The notes beneath the pieces are model-generated. The model did no database searches. It was given only the letters and a program-made list of their open reading frames with translations, and was not told where the DNA came from. A stretch of DNA of 64,000 nucleotides from assembly GCF_017377775.1 (NCBI RefSeq), contig NZ_JAFVLN010000001.1, forward strand, positions 1-64,000, in the 5' to 3' direction. Shown here piece after piece: positions 25,382 to 34,756 of this stretch. Made by a program: the position numbers and the translations under genes. The DNA is from Streptomyces sp. VRA16 Mangrove soil. Lineage in GTDB: Bacteria > Actinomycetota > Actinomycetes > Streptomycetales > Streptomycetaceae. Positions within the stretch are counted from its first letter, which is position 1. The number at the start of each line of letters is the position of its first letter.

Positions 25382-26110
25382 TCACTCGCGCGGGGGCAGC
25401 ACGTCGGCGAGGGCCTCGCGCAGCGAGCGCTGGAACGTGGTCAGCAGCGCCTGGACCACGAGCGGCTGCATGTGCGCGGACAGCGACTTCACGTCCTGCG
25501 CCGCGCGCTCGGCCACCTCGCCCTGGAACACCCGGGCCAGCTCGTGCGCGGCGGCCACCGAGTGCTCGACCAGCACCTCGCGCGCGGCCACGATCGCGTC
25601 CAACGACAGCGGTACGTCGAGGAGTTGGACTCCGAGCCGGAGCAGCCCCGCGTCGCAGCGGACCGCCTCGTCGCCGTCCCGCTCCACGACCCCCATCGCC
25701 GCGAGCCGGGCCACGTCCTCGTCCGACAGGGCGCGCCCCGCACGCCCGTCCAGCTCGTGCCGGGTCAGCTTCTCGACGGTCTCCGGTGCCCAACTCGCCA
25801 CCACCGCACGGTGGATGGCCAGCTCGTGCGGGCTCAGCCCCGCCGGCAGCTGCTCCAGGTACCGCTCGATCGCGGCCAGTGTCATGCCCTGGTGCTGCAA
25901 CTCCTCGATCAGCGCGAGCCGTGCCAGATGGTCCTGCCCGTAGTGGCCGACCCGACGTGGGCCGATCACCGGCGGCGGCAGCAGACCGCGCGTGCTGTAG
26001 AAGCGGATGGTGCGGACGGTGACCCCGGCGCGGGCCGCCAGTTCGTCGACGGTCAGCGTGGGGGTGCGGGCCGCGTCGGCGTCCCCACGGTTCTCGATGT
26101 CCGTCGTCAT
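25382..26110 (-). CDS. MerR family transcriptional regulator
   Basis: A 242-residue regulator with an N-terminal MerR winged helix (about residues 20-85): LTVDELAARAGVTVRTIRFY, then RRVGHY and IEELQHQGMTLAAIERYL. A coiled helix and a long C-terminal effector domain (about 100-242) follow, without the Cys cluster of metal sensors. It is probably an acyl-CoA or lipid sensor, given that it diverges from the acyl-CoA synthetase gene and lies beside fadB. The ATG at 26110 begins the conserved part; the longer start adds a dubious N-terminus. Confidence 0.88.
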   Translation of the reverse strand: MTTDIENRGDADAARTPTLTVDELAARAGVTVRTIRFYSTRGLLPPPVIGPRRVGHYGQDHLARLALIEELQHQGMTLAAIERYLEQLPAGLSPHELAIHRAVVASWAPETVEKLTRHELDGRAGRALSDEDVARLAAMGVVERDGDEAVRCDAGLLRLGVQLLDVPLSLDAIVAAREVLVEHSVAAAHELARVFQGEVAERAAQDVKSLSAHMQPLVVQALLTTFQRSLREALADVLPPRE

Positions 26111-26236
26111 GTCCGCCTCGCCGCCTCGCCCGTACGTGTGCCGGTCCCTGCCCCGTACCAATCGGGTTCAACAGTATTGCTGACACACCGATGTTGTGAA
26201 AGTCTCCGGCGCAGCCCACGGCGACAGGAGGCGGTC

Positions 26237-28063
26237 ATGACCACGATCCTGCGACTCCCCGACGAGCCTGCCGCGCTCACCCTTCCCGCGCTGCTCCACC
26301 GCAACGCCGAGGACCATCCCGAACGTCCCGCGCTGTCCTGGCGCGCCGGACCCGCCGCACCGTGGACGACCCGCACCTGGCGCGAGGTGCGCCGCACGGT
26401 GGGCGTCCTGGCCGCCGGGTACGCGGCGCTCGGTGTGCGGCGCGGCGAGCACGTCCTGATGATGATGGGCAACCGGCCCGAGCACTGGCTGAGCGATCTC
26501 GCCCTCACCCACATCGGGGCGGTGCCGGTCACCGTCTACAGCACCGCGTCCCCGCAGCAGATCGCGCACATCGCCCGGCACAGCCGCGCCCGCTTCGCCC
26601 TCGTCGAGGGCGCCCGCGAAGTCGCGCTGTGGGCGCCGCTGACGGTGGACCCGGACCTCCCGCTGGAGCGGCTGGTCGTCGTGGAGGCGGCCGCCGCGGG
26701 CGACCACCGCACCTACGGCTCGCTGCACGCGTCGGGCGCCCGGCTCTACAACCCGGACGCCTTCGACAAGACCTGGCGGGAGTGCGCGCCGACCGACCCG
26801 CTCACCGTCGTCTACACGTCCGGGACCACCGGCGACCCGAAGGGCGTGCGCATCACCCACCGCAACGTCGTGCTCAACGCCGTGGCCCTGGACGCCGTCG
26901 TCGATCTGCCCGACCACGTCGAGCACATCTGCTACCTCCCCTTCGCGCACATCGCGGAACGGATGCTCGGCATCTACCTCTCCGTGTTCCGCGCCTCCCA
27001 CGTGCGGCTGTGCCCCGACCCGGCGGCGGTCGCGGCGACCGTGCGCGAGCTGCACCCCGCGCAGTTCTTCGGCGTTCCCCGGGTGTGGGAGAAGCTGGCG
27101 GCGGCGCTGCGGGCGGCGATCTCCCGGCTCCCGGAGGAACAGCAGCGGGCGATCGCGGACGCCAACGAGACCGCCCGCGCCCGGGTCCGCTGCCGCGAGC
27201 GCGGCGAAGAGCCGGACCCGGCGCTCGACATCGCGTACCGGAAGGCGAGGAAGAACGTCCTCGACCCGATCCTGGCGCTCGCCGGATTCGACCGCCTCGT
27301 GTGGACGGCCGGCGCCTCGGCGCCGATGCCGCTGGACGTCGTACGGTTCTGGGCCGGATTCGGCCTCGCGATCATGGACGCCTGGGGGCTCTCGGAGACG
27401 ACCGGGGTGGCCACCACGAACCACCCGGCGGCGTTCCGGCTCGGCTCGGTCGGGCGGCCCATCGAGGGGGTGGAGCTGCGGATCGCCGACGACGGCGAGA
27501 TCCTCGTGCGCGGGGCGACCGTCTTCGACGGCTACCTGCGCGCCGACGGGGGAGTGGAACCGGCGCGCGACGCGGACGGCTGGTTCCCGACCGGCGACAT
27601 CGGGCGGCTCGACGACGACGGCTACCTCTGGCTGACCGACCGCAAGAAGGAAATGATCGTGACGTCCACGGGCAAGAACGTCTCGCCCGCGCTCGTCGAG
27701 AACACCCTCAAGGAACACCCGCTCATCGGCCAGGCCTTCGCGCACGGCGACGGCCGCTCCTATCTCGTGGCACTGCTGGTGCTCGACCCGGAGACGGCTC
27801 CCGCGTGGGCGACGGCGCACGGCATCGGGGCCGAGGGCCCGCTCGCCGACCACCCGGCCGTCCAGGAGGAGATCGCCCACGCCGTGGCGACCGCCAACTC
27901 CCGCCTCAACCGCACCGAACAGATCAAGCGGTACCGGGTCCTGGACGGCGAATGGGGCCCGGAATCGGGGGAGTTGACCCCCTCGCTGAAGCTGCGCCGC
28001 GCGGTGGTCAGGGAGCGGTACGCGGCCGAGATCGACGCGCTCTACACCCCGCCCGCGCGCTAA
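26237..28063 (+). CDS. fadD: Long-chain acyl-CoA synthetase (AMP-forming, FadD-like)
   Basis: A 608-residue ANL-superfamily ligase that activates fatty acids with ATP and CoA. The P-loop YTSGTTGDPKG, the WGLSETTG adenylate motif, GDIGRLDDDGYLWLTDRKKEMI and the C-terminal catalytic Lys in PSLKLRR are all present. It feeds the beta-oxidation genes to the left. GGAGG lies about 4 nt before ATG 26237, which is better than any upstream start. It diverges from the MerR gene with 126 bp between; the intergenic region contains TTCAACA...TGTTGTGAA, which is an imperfect operator candidate. Confidence 0.92.
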   Translation: MTTILRLPDEPAALTLPALLHRNAEDHPERPALSWRAGPAAPWTTRTWREVRRTVGVLAAGYAALGVRRGEHVLMMMGNRPEHWLSDLALTHIGAVPVTVYSTASPQQIAHIARHSRARFALVEGAREVALWAPLTVDPDLPLERLVVVEAAAAGDHRTYGSLHASGARLYNPDAFDKTWRECAPTDPLTVVYTSGTTGDPKGVRITHRNVVLNAVALDAVVDLPDHVEHICYLPFAHIAERMLGIYLSVFRASHVRLCPDPAAVAATVRELHPAQFFGVPRVWEKLAAALRAAISRLPEEQQRAIADANETARARVRCRERGEEPDPALDIAYRKARKNVLDPILALAGFDRLVWTAGASAPMPLDVVRFWAGFGLAIMDAWGLSETTGVATTNHPAAFRLGSVGRPIEGVELRIADDGEILVRGATVFDGYLRADGGVEPARDADGWFPTGDIGRLDDDGYLWLTDRKKEMIVTSTGKNVSPALVENTLKEHPLIGQAFAHGDGRSYLVALLVLDPETAPAWATAHGIGAEGPLADHPAVQEEIAHAVATANSRLNRTEQIKRYRVLDGEWGPESGELTPSLKLRRAVVRERYAAEIDALYTPPAR

Positions 28064-28094
28064 TACGCCTGGTCGGCGAGGTTCACAAGATGCG

Positions 28095-28155
28095 TTCTCG
28101 CTATGTGAGAAGAACCGCTATGTGATCTCTGCCACCGCATTCCCGGTGATCTCTG
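28095..28155 (+). promoter_or_regulatory. Two overlapping sets of direct repeats before the amino-acid permease
   Basis: CGCTATGTGA occurs at 28099-28108 and 28116-28125 (17-bp period), and GTGATCTCTG at 28122-28131 and 28146-28155 (24-bp period). TTCTC/GAGAA forms a short inverted repeat around 28095-28111. They lie 110-170 bp before the permease start and may be sites for a regulator. A promoter has not been located. Confidence 0.4.
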
Positions 28156-28264
28156 GGGGAAGGTGCACAGTCGGTCCGCGCACTGTCAGGGGTGTCGCGG
28201 GCCGGAGCACATCCGGACCCCGGGGACCCCACGTCCCCGGGCACCACAGAGTGGACACCCCCAC

Positions 28265-29737
28265 GTGAGCAAGGACGCCGTCAACACGGCCGTGGACGCA
28301 TCCCGCACGGATGCGCCCCAGGCGCCCGTCGATGCGGGCGACGCCGGTTACAGCAAGAGCCTCAAGAGCCGCCACGTCAACATGATCGCGATCGGCGGCG
28401 CGATCGGCACCGGACTCTTCCTCGGTGCGGGCGGCCGACTGCACGACGCGGGCCCCGCGCTGGTCTTCGCGTACCTGATCTGCGGAATCTTCGCGTACTT
28501 CGTCGTGCGCGCGCTCGGTGAGATGGTCGTCTACCGGCCCTCCTCCGGCTCCTTCGTGTCGTACGCGCGCGAGTTCCTCGGCGAGAAGGGCGCGTACGTC
28601 GCCGGTTGGATGTACTTCCTCAACTGGTCGATGACGGGCATCGCGGACATCACCGCCATCGCCCTGTACACCCAGTACTGGAGCGCCTTCACCACGGTCC
28701 CGCAGTGGGTCCTTGCGCTGATCGCCCTCGCGGTCGTGCTCTCCGTCAACCTCGTCTCGGTGAAGTACTTCGGCGAGATGGAGTTCTGGTTCGCGATCAT
28801 CAAGGTGGCGACGCTGGTCGCCTTCCTCTTCGTGGGCATCTTCCTGGTCGCCACGCAGCACCCGATCGACGGGCAGACACCAGGACTGCACATGATCACC
28901 GAGCACGGCGGCTGGATGCCCAGCGGCACCATGTCGGTGATCCTCGTGATGCAGGGCGTCGTCTTCGCGTACGCGGCCCTGGAACTGGTCGGCGTCGCGG
29001 CGGGCGAGACCGCCGAGCCCGAGAAGATCGTCCCGCGCGCGGTGAACTCGATCATGTGGCGCGTCGGCCTCTTCTACTGCGGCTCGGTGCTGCTGCTCGC
29101 CCTGCTGCTGCCCGCGTCGACGTACAAGTCCGGCGAGAGCCCGTTCGTCACCCTCTTCTCGAAGCTGGGGGTCGGCGGCATCGGCGACATCGTCAACCTG
29201 GTCGTGCTGACCGCCGCCATGTCGTCGCTGAACTCCGGCCTCTACTCCACCGGCCGCATCCTGCGCTCCATGGCGATGACGGGCTCCGCCCCGAAGTTCA
29301 CCTCCGTGATGAACCGCAGCCAGGTCCCCTACGGCGGCATCCTGCTCACGGCCGGTGTCGGCGTGCTCGGTGTGGGCCTGAACTACCTGCTGCCCGCCGA
29401 CGCCTTCGAGATCGTCATCGAGGTCTCGTCCATCGGCATCATCGGCACCTGGATCATGATCATGGTCGCCCACCTGGCGTTCGTCCGTAAGGCCAAGGAG
29501 GGCGTGGTCCAGCGGCCGTCGTTCCGGCTGCCCTGGTCCCCGGTGACCGAGATCGTCACGATCGTCTTCCTGCTCCTGGTCCTCGGCCTCATGTGGAACG
29601 ACGCGGAGACCGGCCGCAAGACGCTCAGCCTGATCCCGGTGATCGCGCTGCTGCTCGTCGCCGGCTGGTTCCGCGCCCGCAAGAACATCGAGCGCAAGGC
29701 CGCCGAGCAGGCGGCGCAGCTCACGAAGAGCGAGTGA
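28265..29737 (+). CDS. APC superfamily amino-acid permease (L-asparagine permease-like)
   Basis: A 490-residue transporter of the amino-acid permease family with 12 predicted helices. The first helix carries the AIGGAIGTGLFLGAG motif that binds the substrate, and GWMYFLNWSMTGIADITAIA is typical of AnsP/CycA-type members. It takes up an amino acid with protons. The GTG at 28265 is chosen because the hydrophilic N-terminus then matches the family; there is no strong ribosome site. A terminator hairpin follows. The exact amino acid is inferred from family resemblance only. Confidence 0.85.
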   Translation: MSKDAVNTAVDASRTDAPQAPVDAGDAGYSKSLKSRHVNMIAIGGAIGTGLFLGAGGRLHDAGPALVFAYLICGIFAYFVVRALGEMVVYRPSSGSFVSYAREFLGEKGAYVAGWMYFLNWSMTGIADITAIALYTQYWSAFTTVPQWVLALIALAVVLSVNLVSVKYFGEMEFWFAIIKVATLVAFLFVGIFLVATQHPIDGQTPGLHMITEHGGWMPSGTMSVILVMQGVVFAYAALELVGVAAGETAEPEKIVPRAVNSIMWRVGLFYCGSVLLLALLLPASTYKSGESPFVTLFSKLGVGGIGDIVNLVVLTAAMSSLNSGLYSTGRILRSMAMTGSAPKFTSVMNRSQVPYGGILLTAGVGVLGVGLNYLLPADAFEIVIEVSSIGIIGTWIMIMVAHLAFVRKAKEGVVQRPSFRLPWSPVTEIVTIVFLLLVLGLMWNDAETGRKTLSLIPVIALLLVAGWFRARKNIERKAAEQAAQLTKSE

Positions 29738-29741
29738 CCTG

Positions 29742-29769
29742 ACGGGCCGTGCGTGCGCGCACGGCCCGT
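29742..29769 (+). terminator. Terminator hairpin after the permease gene
   Basis: ACGGGCCGTGCG (29742-29753) pairs perfectly with CGCACGGCCCGT (29758-29769) with a 4-nt loop. It begins 4 nt after the permease stop and ends 28 nt before the macrodomain gene. Confidence 0.75.
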
Positions 29770-29797
29770 TGTCAGTGCTGGCCCCTACGGTGGCGTC

Positions 29798-30277
29798 ATG
29801 TCGGAGATCACGTATGTCCGAGGTGACGCCACCGCGCCGTTGGGCAAGGGAGCGCGCCTGATCGTCCATGTCTGCAACGACATCGGGGGCTGGGGCAAAG
29901 GATTTGTGCTTGCTCTCTCCCACCGTTGGGCCGAGCCCGAGCGGGCCTACCGCCGCTGGCACCGCGAGCGCGCGAAGAACGACTTCGGACTCGGCGCCGC
30001 CCAGTTCGTCCAGGTCGAGCCGTACCTATGGGTGGCCAATCTCGTGGGTCAGCGCGGCATCCGCACCGGCAGCAAGGGTGTTCCGGTGCGCTACGAGGCG
30101 ATCGCCGAGGGCCTCACGGCCGTCGCGGGCCGGGCCGCCGAGCTGGGCGCCTCCGTCCACATGCCGCGCATCGGCTGCGGCCTCGCCGGCGGGACGTGGT
30201 CACGGATCGAGCCGCTGATAGCCGAGCGGATCGTGGCCCGGGGGATACCGGTGACGGTGTACGACCACGACGGCTGA
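29798..30277 (+). CDS. Macro domain (Appr-1''-p processing) family protein
   Basis: A 159-residue single macro domain, which binds ADP-ribose or removes it from proteins and small molecules. The N-terminal VRGDATAPLGKGARLIVHVCND, GWGKGFVLALS and the C-terminal MPRIGCGLAGGTW (the ribose loop) are typical of the YmdB/ALC1-like group. A TACGGT box lies 7 nt before ATG 29798, so the mRNA may be leaderless; the ORF could be extended upstream but not into a conserved region. It stands alone, with no toxin partner beside it. Confidence 0.88.
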   Translation: MSEITYVRGDATAPLGKGARLIVHVCNDIGGWGKGFVLALSHRWAEPERAYRRWHRERAKNDFGLGAAQFVQVEPYLWVANLVGQRGIRTGSKGVPVRYEAIAEGLTAVAGRAAELGASVHMPRIGCGLAGGTWSRIEPLIAERIVARGIPVTVYDHDG

Positions 30278-30346
30278 ATCCGGCCGGGCAACGGGGCCAG
30301 GAGGGCCGTGCGTTGGCGACGTGTGACACCCGGGTAGGACACAGGC

Positions 30347-30649
30347 ATGGCCTTGGTTCCCTGGGACATCCACGTCAGGACGGGACAACTGGCGCTGTTC
30401 GCCAGCCTGTTGACGACGGTGCTGGTCAGCTCGGTGCGCCGGCGCCGCCCCCGCCCCGCGGGTGCACAGGCCCCCGCCGCGCCGGCCCCGCCGACCCCGT
30501 CGGAGTCCTACCGGGTGCCGGTCGTGCCGACGCACTCCACCCCCTCCGCTCCGGCCGACCCCGTTCACGCCGCGGCCGTGACGGACCTGTGCACCTGCAT
30601 CTCGGAACTCGCCTCGGACCTGGCCAAGCGGTACGGGGGCGAGCTCTGA
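30347..30649 (+). CDS. Small hypothetical protein with one membrane segment
   Basis: A 100-residue protein with a hydrophobic helix at about 13-30, a short Arg cluster, a Pro/Ala-rich linker (about 36-70) and a C-terminal helix with two Cys (DLCTCISELASDLAKRY). I recognise no family. The codon use and the good ATG 30347 support it as real. It precedes the MpaB-type oxygenase in the same direction, about 100 nt apart. Confidence 0.5.
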   Translation: MALVPWDIHVRTGQLALFASLLTTVLVSSVRRRRPRPAGAQAPAAPAPPTPSESYRVPVVPTHSTPSAPADPVHAAAVTDLCTCISELASDLAKRYGGEL

Positions 30650-30748
30650 CCGCTCCGGGCATCCGCCGCATACTGGGACATGGACATCGTGTGCCTCACA
30701 CACACCGTCCGTCCCGGCACCCGGCACCCGGCAGGAAGCGGCAGCGGC

Positions 30749-31588
30749 ATGAAACAGCACGACCCGGACCCGCCGCCGCCCCCGCCCGGCGGCGTCCTCT
30801 GGGAGACCGCGGGTGACATCCGCTCCCTCCTCGCGCTGCCCGCCGCGTTCGTCCTCCAGGTGGCCCACCCCGCCGTCGGCGCCGGGGTCGACGACCACTC
30901 CGTGTTCCGCACCGACCCCTGGGGGCGCGGCGAGCGCTCGCTGACCTCGGTCCTGCTCTGGGTCTACGGGGGAGCGGACGCCGCCGAGGAGGGCCGCCGC
31001 CTGCGCCGGATCCACCGGGACATCCGCGGCACCGACCCGCACGGCCGCCGCTACCACGCGCTCACCCCGGCCTCCTACGCCTGGGTGCACGCCACCGGCT
31101 ACCCCGTCGCGCGCTACGCCCGCCGCTACTTCGCCCGCCCCTTCACCCAGGAAGAGGACGAGCGGTTCTACGCGGAGTGGCTGATGGTCGGCCGGATCCT
31201 CGGCATCCACGACCGGGACATGCCGCAGACGGTCCAGGAGTTCCGGCCGTACTACGACAAGGTGCTCGCCGACGAGATCGGGCGGAACACGGTGGTCGAC
31301 GAACTGACCTCGGCCCACCGCGCGATCCCGGCACCCCCGGGCCACCGAGTGCTCGGACTGCTGTGGCCCGTACTCCGTCCCGCGCTGGCCCGGACCCTGA
31401 GGTTCCTGTCGATCGGTCTGCTGCCGCCCGAGGCCAGGTCGGCGCTCGGCCTGCCGTGGACCGAGCGCCAGGAGCGCAGGCTGCGCCGGTGGGCGGTACT
31501 CGTGCGATGGCTGGTACCACGCCTCCCGGAGCGCCTGCGCTACCTCCCGTACGCCCGGCGGGCCCGGGCGGCGGCCCCGCACCGGTGA
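30749..31588 (+). CDS. MpaB/DUF2236-type oxygenase family protein
   Basis: A 279-residue member of the oxygenase MpaB family (DUF2236), which includes rubber-degrading Lcp-like haem proteins and mycophenolic acid MpaB'. Conserved blocks include LPAAFVLQVAHPAVGAGVDDHS, HRDIRGTDPHGRRYHAL and WVHATGYPVARY. Histidines in these blocks are candidates for the metal or haem pocket. The ATG at 30749 follows AGGAAG by about 12 nt and gives a Pro-rich short N-terminus; an upstream ATG at 30680 adds residues without support. The substrate is unknown. Confidence 0.8.
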   Translation: MKQHDPDPPPPPPGGVLWETAGDIRSLLALPAAFVLQVAHPAVGAGVDDHSVFRTDPWGRGERSLTSVLLWVYGGADAAEEGRRLRRIHRDIRGTDPHGRRYHALTPASYAWVHATGYPVARYARRYFARPFTQEEDERFYAEWLMVGRILGIHDRDMPQTVQEFRPYYDKVLADEIGRNTVVDELTSAHRAIPAPPGHRVLGLLWPVLRPALARTLRFLSIGLLPPEARSALGLPWTERQERRLRRWAVLVRWLVPRLPERLRYLPYARRARAAAPHR

Positions 31589-31627
31589 GGCGCCGACCCC
31601 GCCCGGCCACAGCGCCCGGCAGCCGCG

Positions 31628-33112
31628 TCAGCGCTCCGCGTGCACCCCGTTGGTCGCCGCGATCGCCTTCCACGACCGGGGCTGCTGGGGGGCCGCCACC
31701 GCGGCGGAGCGCAGCGCCGTGGTCGCGGGACGCTCCGGCTGGTACAGCCAGGTGTCGAACAGCGAGTCCAGCTGCTTGCCGGAGATCTTCTCCGCGTACG
31801 ACACGAAGTCGGAGACCTGCGCGTTCCCGTACGCGTGCGCCTGCGGCCACCCCTTGAGGATCGCGAAGAACTTCTTGTCGCCGACCGCGTTGCGCAGCGC
31901 CTGGATCGCCATCGCGCCGCGGTCGTACACGGCCGAGGCGAACTGGTTCTCGGCCCCCGGGTCACCCGGCTTCACGGTCCAGAAGGCGTCGTCCGCCGGG
32001 TGCTGCGCGTACGCGTAGTCGGCGAGTTCCTGGGCCGTGCCCTCGCCCTCCTTCTCGGACCACAGCCACTGGCTGTACCGGGCGAAGCCCTCGTTGATCC
32101 AGATGTCCTTCCAGCCGCGCACGGAGACGCTGTCGCCGTACCACTGGTGCGCCAGCTCGTGCACGACGACGGACACGTTGGAACCGTTCGCGAACTGCGC
32201 GGGCGAGTAGAAGGGGCGGGTCTGCGTCTCCAGGGCGAAGTGCGAGGGCACGTTCGGGACATAGCCGCCGAGCGCCTCGAAGGGGTACTTGCCGTAGACC
32301 GACTCCAGCCATTCGGCGACCTCGGTGGTGCGCTCGACGCTGGCCTTCGCGGCGCCCTCGTTGGCGCCGAGATCCTTGCTGTAGGCGTTGATGACGGGCA
32401 GGCCGTCCGCCGTCTTGTCGGTCGTGATGTCGAACTTGCCGATCGCCAGCGTCGCCAGATACGTCGCCTGGGGGTGAGCGGAGCGCCAGTTGAAGCGCGT
32501 CCAGCCACCGGCCTGCGGGACCTGCGACTGCAGCGTGCCGTTGGAGATCGCCTGGGTGCCGTCGGGTACGGCGACCGAGACGTCGTACGTGGCCTTGTCC
32601 AGCGGGTGGTCGTTGGACGGGAACCACCAGGCCGCCTCCTCCGGCTCGTTGGCGAAGACGATGCCGTCGGGGGTGCGCTGGGGCGATGTGAAGCCCCACA
32701 GCTGGACGTCGGCCGGCTTGCCCGCGTACTTCACGACGACCGTGAACGGCGTGCCCTTCGGCAGCCCGGCCGCGGGCGTCACCTCCAGCTCCTGCACGCC
32801 GGACGCCGCGAACGTCGCCTTCTTGCCGTTCACCCGGACCTCGCTCGCGGTGAGCCCGAAGTCGAGGTCGAACCGCGAGAGGTCCTGGGTGGAGGTGGCG
32901 AGGATCGTCGCCGTGCCCTCCAGCAGGCCCGTCGTCGGCCGGTACTTCAGACGCAGGTCGTAGTGGGAGACGTCGTAGCCGCCGTTCCCGTACGTCGGGT
33001 AGTAGGGATCACCGATGCCCGGAGCACCCGGCCGGAAGTCGGCGGCCGATGCCGGGATCGCCAGCATCAGTGCCGCGGCGAGCGCGCCGGGGGCGATGAG
33101 TCTGCGGTACAC
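31628..33112 (-). CDS. Secreted M1 family metallopeptidase
   Basis: A 494-residue exported aminopeptidase-like enzyme. Residues 1-25 form a signal peptide ending ASA. The catalytic zinc motif HELAHQ (HExxH) and the second Glu in WINEGFA are intact, followed by the usual helical C-terminal domain. The substrate-anchor motif is replaced by ALETQTR, as in secreted actinobacterial members. The GTG at 33112 has GGAG 7 nt upstream and begins exactly at the signal peptide; a longer start would add unrelated residues. It diverges from the M14 peptidase gene. Confidence 0.9.
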   Translation of the reverse strand: MYRRLIAPGALAAALMLAIPASAADFRPGAPGIGDPYYPTYGNGGYDVSHYDLRLKYRPTTGLLEGTATILATSTQDLSRFDLDFGLTASEVRVNGKKATFAASGVQELEVTPAAGLPKGTPFTVVVKYAGKPADVQLWGFTSPQRTPDGIVFANEPEEAAWWFPSNDHPLDKATYDVSVAVPDGTQAISNGTLQSQVPQAGGWTRFNWRSAHPQATYLATLAIGKFDITTDKTADGLPVINAYSKDLGANEGAAKASVERTTEVAEWLESVYGKYPFEALGGYVPNVPSHFALETQTRPFYSPAQFANGSNVSVVVHELAHQWYGDSVSVRGWKDIWINEGFARYSQWLWSEKEGEGTAQELADYAYAQHPADDAFWTVKPGDPGAENQFASAVYDRGAMAIQALRNAVGDKKFFAILKGWPQAHAYGNAQVSDFVSYAEKISGKQLDSLFDTWLYQPERPATTALRSAAVAAPQQPRSWKAIAATNGVHAER

Positions 33113-33323
33113 GGAAACTCCAAGTCGTAGGCACAGGACGCGGATCGATCTTTTCGCGACCCTATTCAGCACCCGGCGCCCCAGTCATGTCCATGGCCGC
33201 AGCTGTCACACGATCGCCATTCGGCCGACATGCGCCTTTCCGTCCCACGCGCCTGTCATTCCACGCTACGGCCCTCTGTCGCACGGCAGTTGACCCGTGT
33301 ACGTTCCGCCCATGCCGACACTC

Positions 33324-33364
33324 ACGCGACACGCGTACCGCCCCCGGGGCCCTGCGTGTCGCGT
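33324..33364. promoter_or_regulatory. Inverted repeat in the M1/M14 divergent region
   Basis: The 320-bp gap between the two secreted peptidases (33113-33432) contains ACGCGACACGC (33324-33334) pairing perfectly with GCGTGTCGCGT (33354-33364). It would lie in the 5' leader of the M14 gene, about 70 nt before its start. No other gene is visible in the gap. It may be a regulator site or an mRNA hairpin. Confidence 0.4.
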
Positions 33365-33432
33365 CGCGGACACCGGCACAGCCTCGTCGGCCAAGGACCT
33401 CCGACCGCCCCGACCCGGGAGGCAAGCAACCG

Positions 33433-34716
33433 ATGAACCCCCGCAACCGTGTTCTCGCCCTCGCCGTCACCACGGTGGCGCTCGCCGCGCCCCTCGTGGT
33501 GACCGCACCCGCCAGAGCCACGCCCACGCTCCCCAGAACCGGCTTCGAGCAGACGAACGGCGCCCGCTGGACCAGCCAGCCCGAGGAGCAGGAACTCCTC
33601 GCCGCCGTCGACAAGGCGTCCGACCGGGTGTCCGTCTCCCGGATCGGCACGACCAAGCAGGGCCGCCCGCTCCAACTGGTCCGCATCGGTGAGCACCGCA
33701 CCGCCTCCACCGTGCTGCTCATCTGCAGCCAGCACGGCGACGAACCCTCCGGACGCGAGGCCTGCCTCACGAAGATCCGCGACCTCGCCCACGCCAAGGA
33801 CCGGGCCACCCAGCGGTTCCTGTCCCGCACGACCCTGCTGGTCGTGCCCACCGCCAACCCCGACGGCCGGGCCGCCGACACCCGCGGAAACTCCGACGGG
33901 ATCGACATCAACCGCGACCACCTCGCCCTCAAGACCGCCGAGGCCCGCGCGATGGCGGCCGTCATCCGCGACCGGCGGCCCGACATCATCTACGACCTGC
34001 ACGAGTACGGCGCCACCCCGAAGTACTACGACAAGGACCTCTTCGACCTCTGGCCGCGTAACCTCAACACCGCGGACGCCGTGCACGACGAGGCCGAGCG
34101 GCTCTCCGAGGGGTACGTCCGCCCGGCCGCCAACGCCGCCGGGTACTCCACCGGCACGTACGGCATCTGGACCGACCCGGTCACCGGCGACCCGGTCAAG
34201 CAGACCGCGGGCGACGGCCAGGAGCGCATCCTGCGCAACATGTCCGGCGTCAAGCACGCCCTCGGCCTGCTGATCGAGAGCCGCGTCGACCCCGGCACCC
34301 CGCAGGAGGCGGCCGACGAGTCGCTCAACAACCGGCGCCGCCGCGACTCCCAACTCGCCGCGCTCGGCGGCCTGTTCCGCTTCACCGGCGAACGCCTGGG
34401 CCGGATCCAGGCCGCCACGGCCGCGGCCCGCGCCGCCGGGTTCCACGACTCGGGGCCGATCTATGTGGGCGGCGCAGACAACGACCCGGCCGAACCCGCC
34501 GAGATCATCCAGGACCCGCCCTGCGGCTACCGCCTCACCGCCGCCCAGTACGCCGAGTACCAGGACGAGTTGGCGCTGCACGGCATCACCGTGCGGAAGG
34601 CCGGCGACGGGGCGTACGTGCCGCTGCGGCAGTCCGAGCGGGCACTCGTCGCCCTGCTGCTCGATGCCCGCGCGCCCTACCACCTGACGGAGGCGGAGCC
34701 CGACACCAGCTGCTGA
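33433..34716 (+). CDS. Secreted M14 family zinc carboxypeptidase
   Basis: A 427-residue exported peptidase with a signal peptide ending near ARA (about 28-32). The zinc ligands occur in the HxxE segment [16 protein letters not shown], the DLHEYG block and a late Glu in LIESR match the catalytic parts of the carboxypeptidase family. The ATG at 33433 follows GGAGG by about 11 nt and is the only start giving a proper signal peptide. With the divergent M1 enzyme it could digest extracellular protein. Confidence 0.88.
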   Translation: MNPRNRVLALAVTTVALAAPLVVTAPARATPTLPRTGFEQTNGARWTSQPEEQELLAAVDKASDRVSVSRIGTTKQGRPLQLVRIGEHRTASTVLLICSQHGDEPSGREACLTKIRDLAHAKDRATQRFLSRTTLLVVPTANPDGRAADTRGNSDGIDINRDHLALKTAEARAMAAVIRDRRPDIIYDLHEYGATPKYYDKDLFDLWPRNLNTADAVHDEAERLSEGYVRPAANAAGYSTGTYGIWTDPVTGDPVKQTAGDGQERILRNMSGVKHALGLLIESRVDPGTPQEAADESLNNRRRRDSQLAALGGLFRFTGERLGRIQAATAAARAAGFHDSGPIYVGGADNDPAEPAEIIQDPPCGYRLTAAQYAEYQDELALHGITVRKAGDGAYVPLRQSERALVALLLDARAPYHLTEAEPDTSC

Positions 34717-34756
34717 ACGGGCGGTCGGGAGCGTTCGGTGTGGTAGGCCGTAAAGG

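Noticed and set aside
26111..26236. Classic 19-bp-spaced MerR promoter between MerR and fadD
   Set aside because: Only an imperfect TTCAACA/TGTTGTGAA pair is visible; the -35/-10 with 19-bp spacing could not be identified with confidence.
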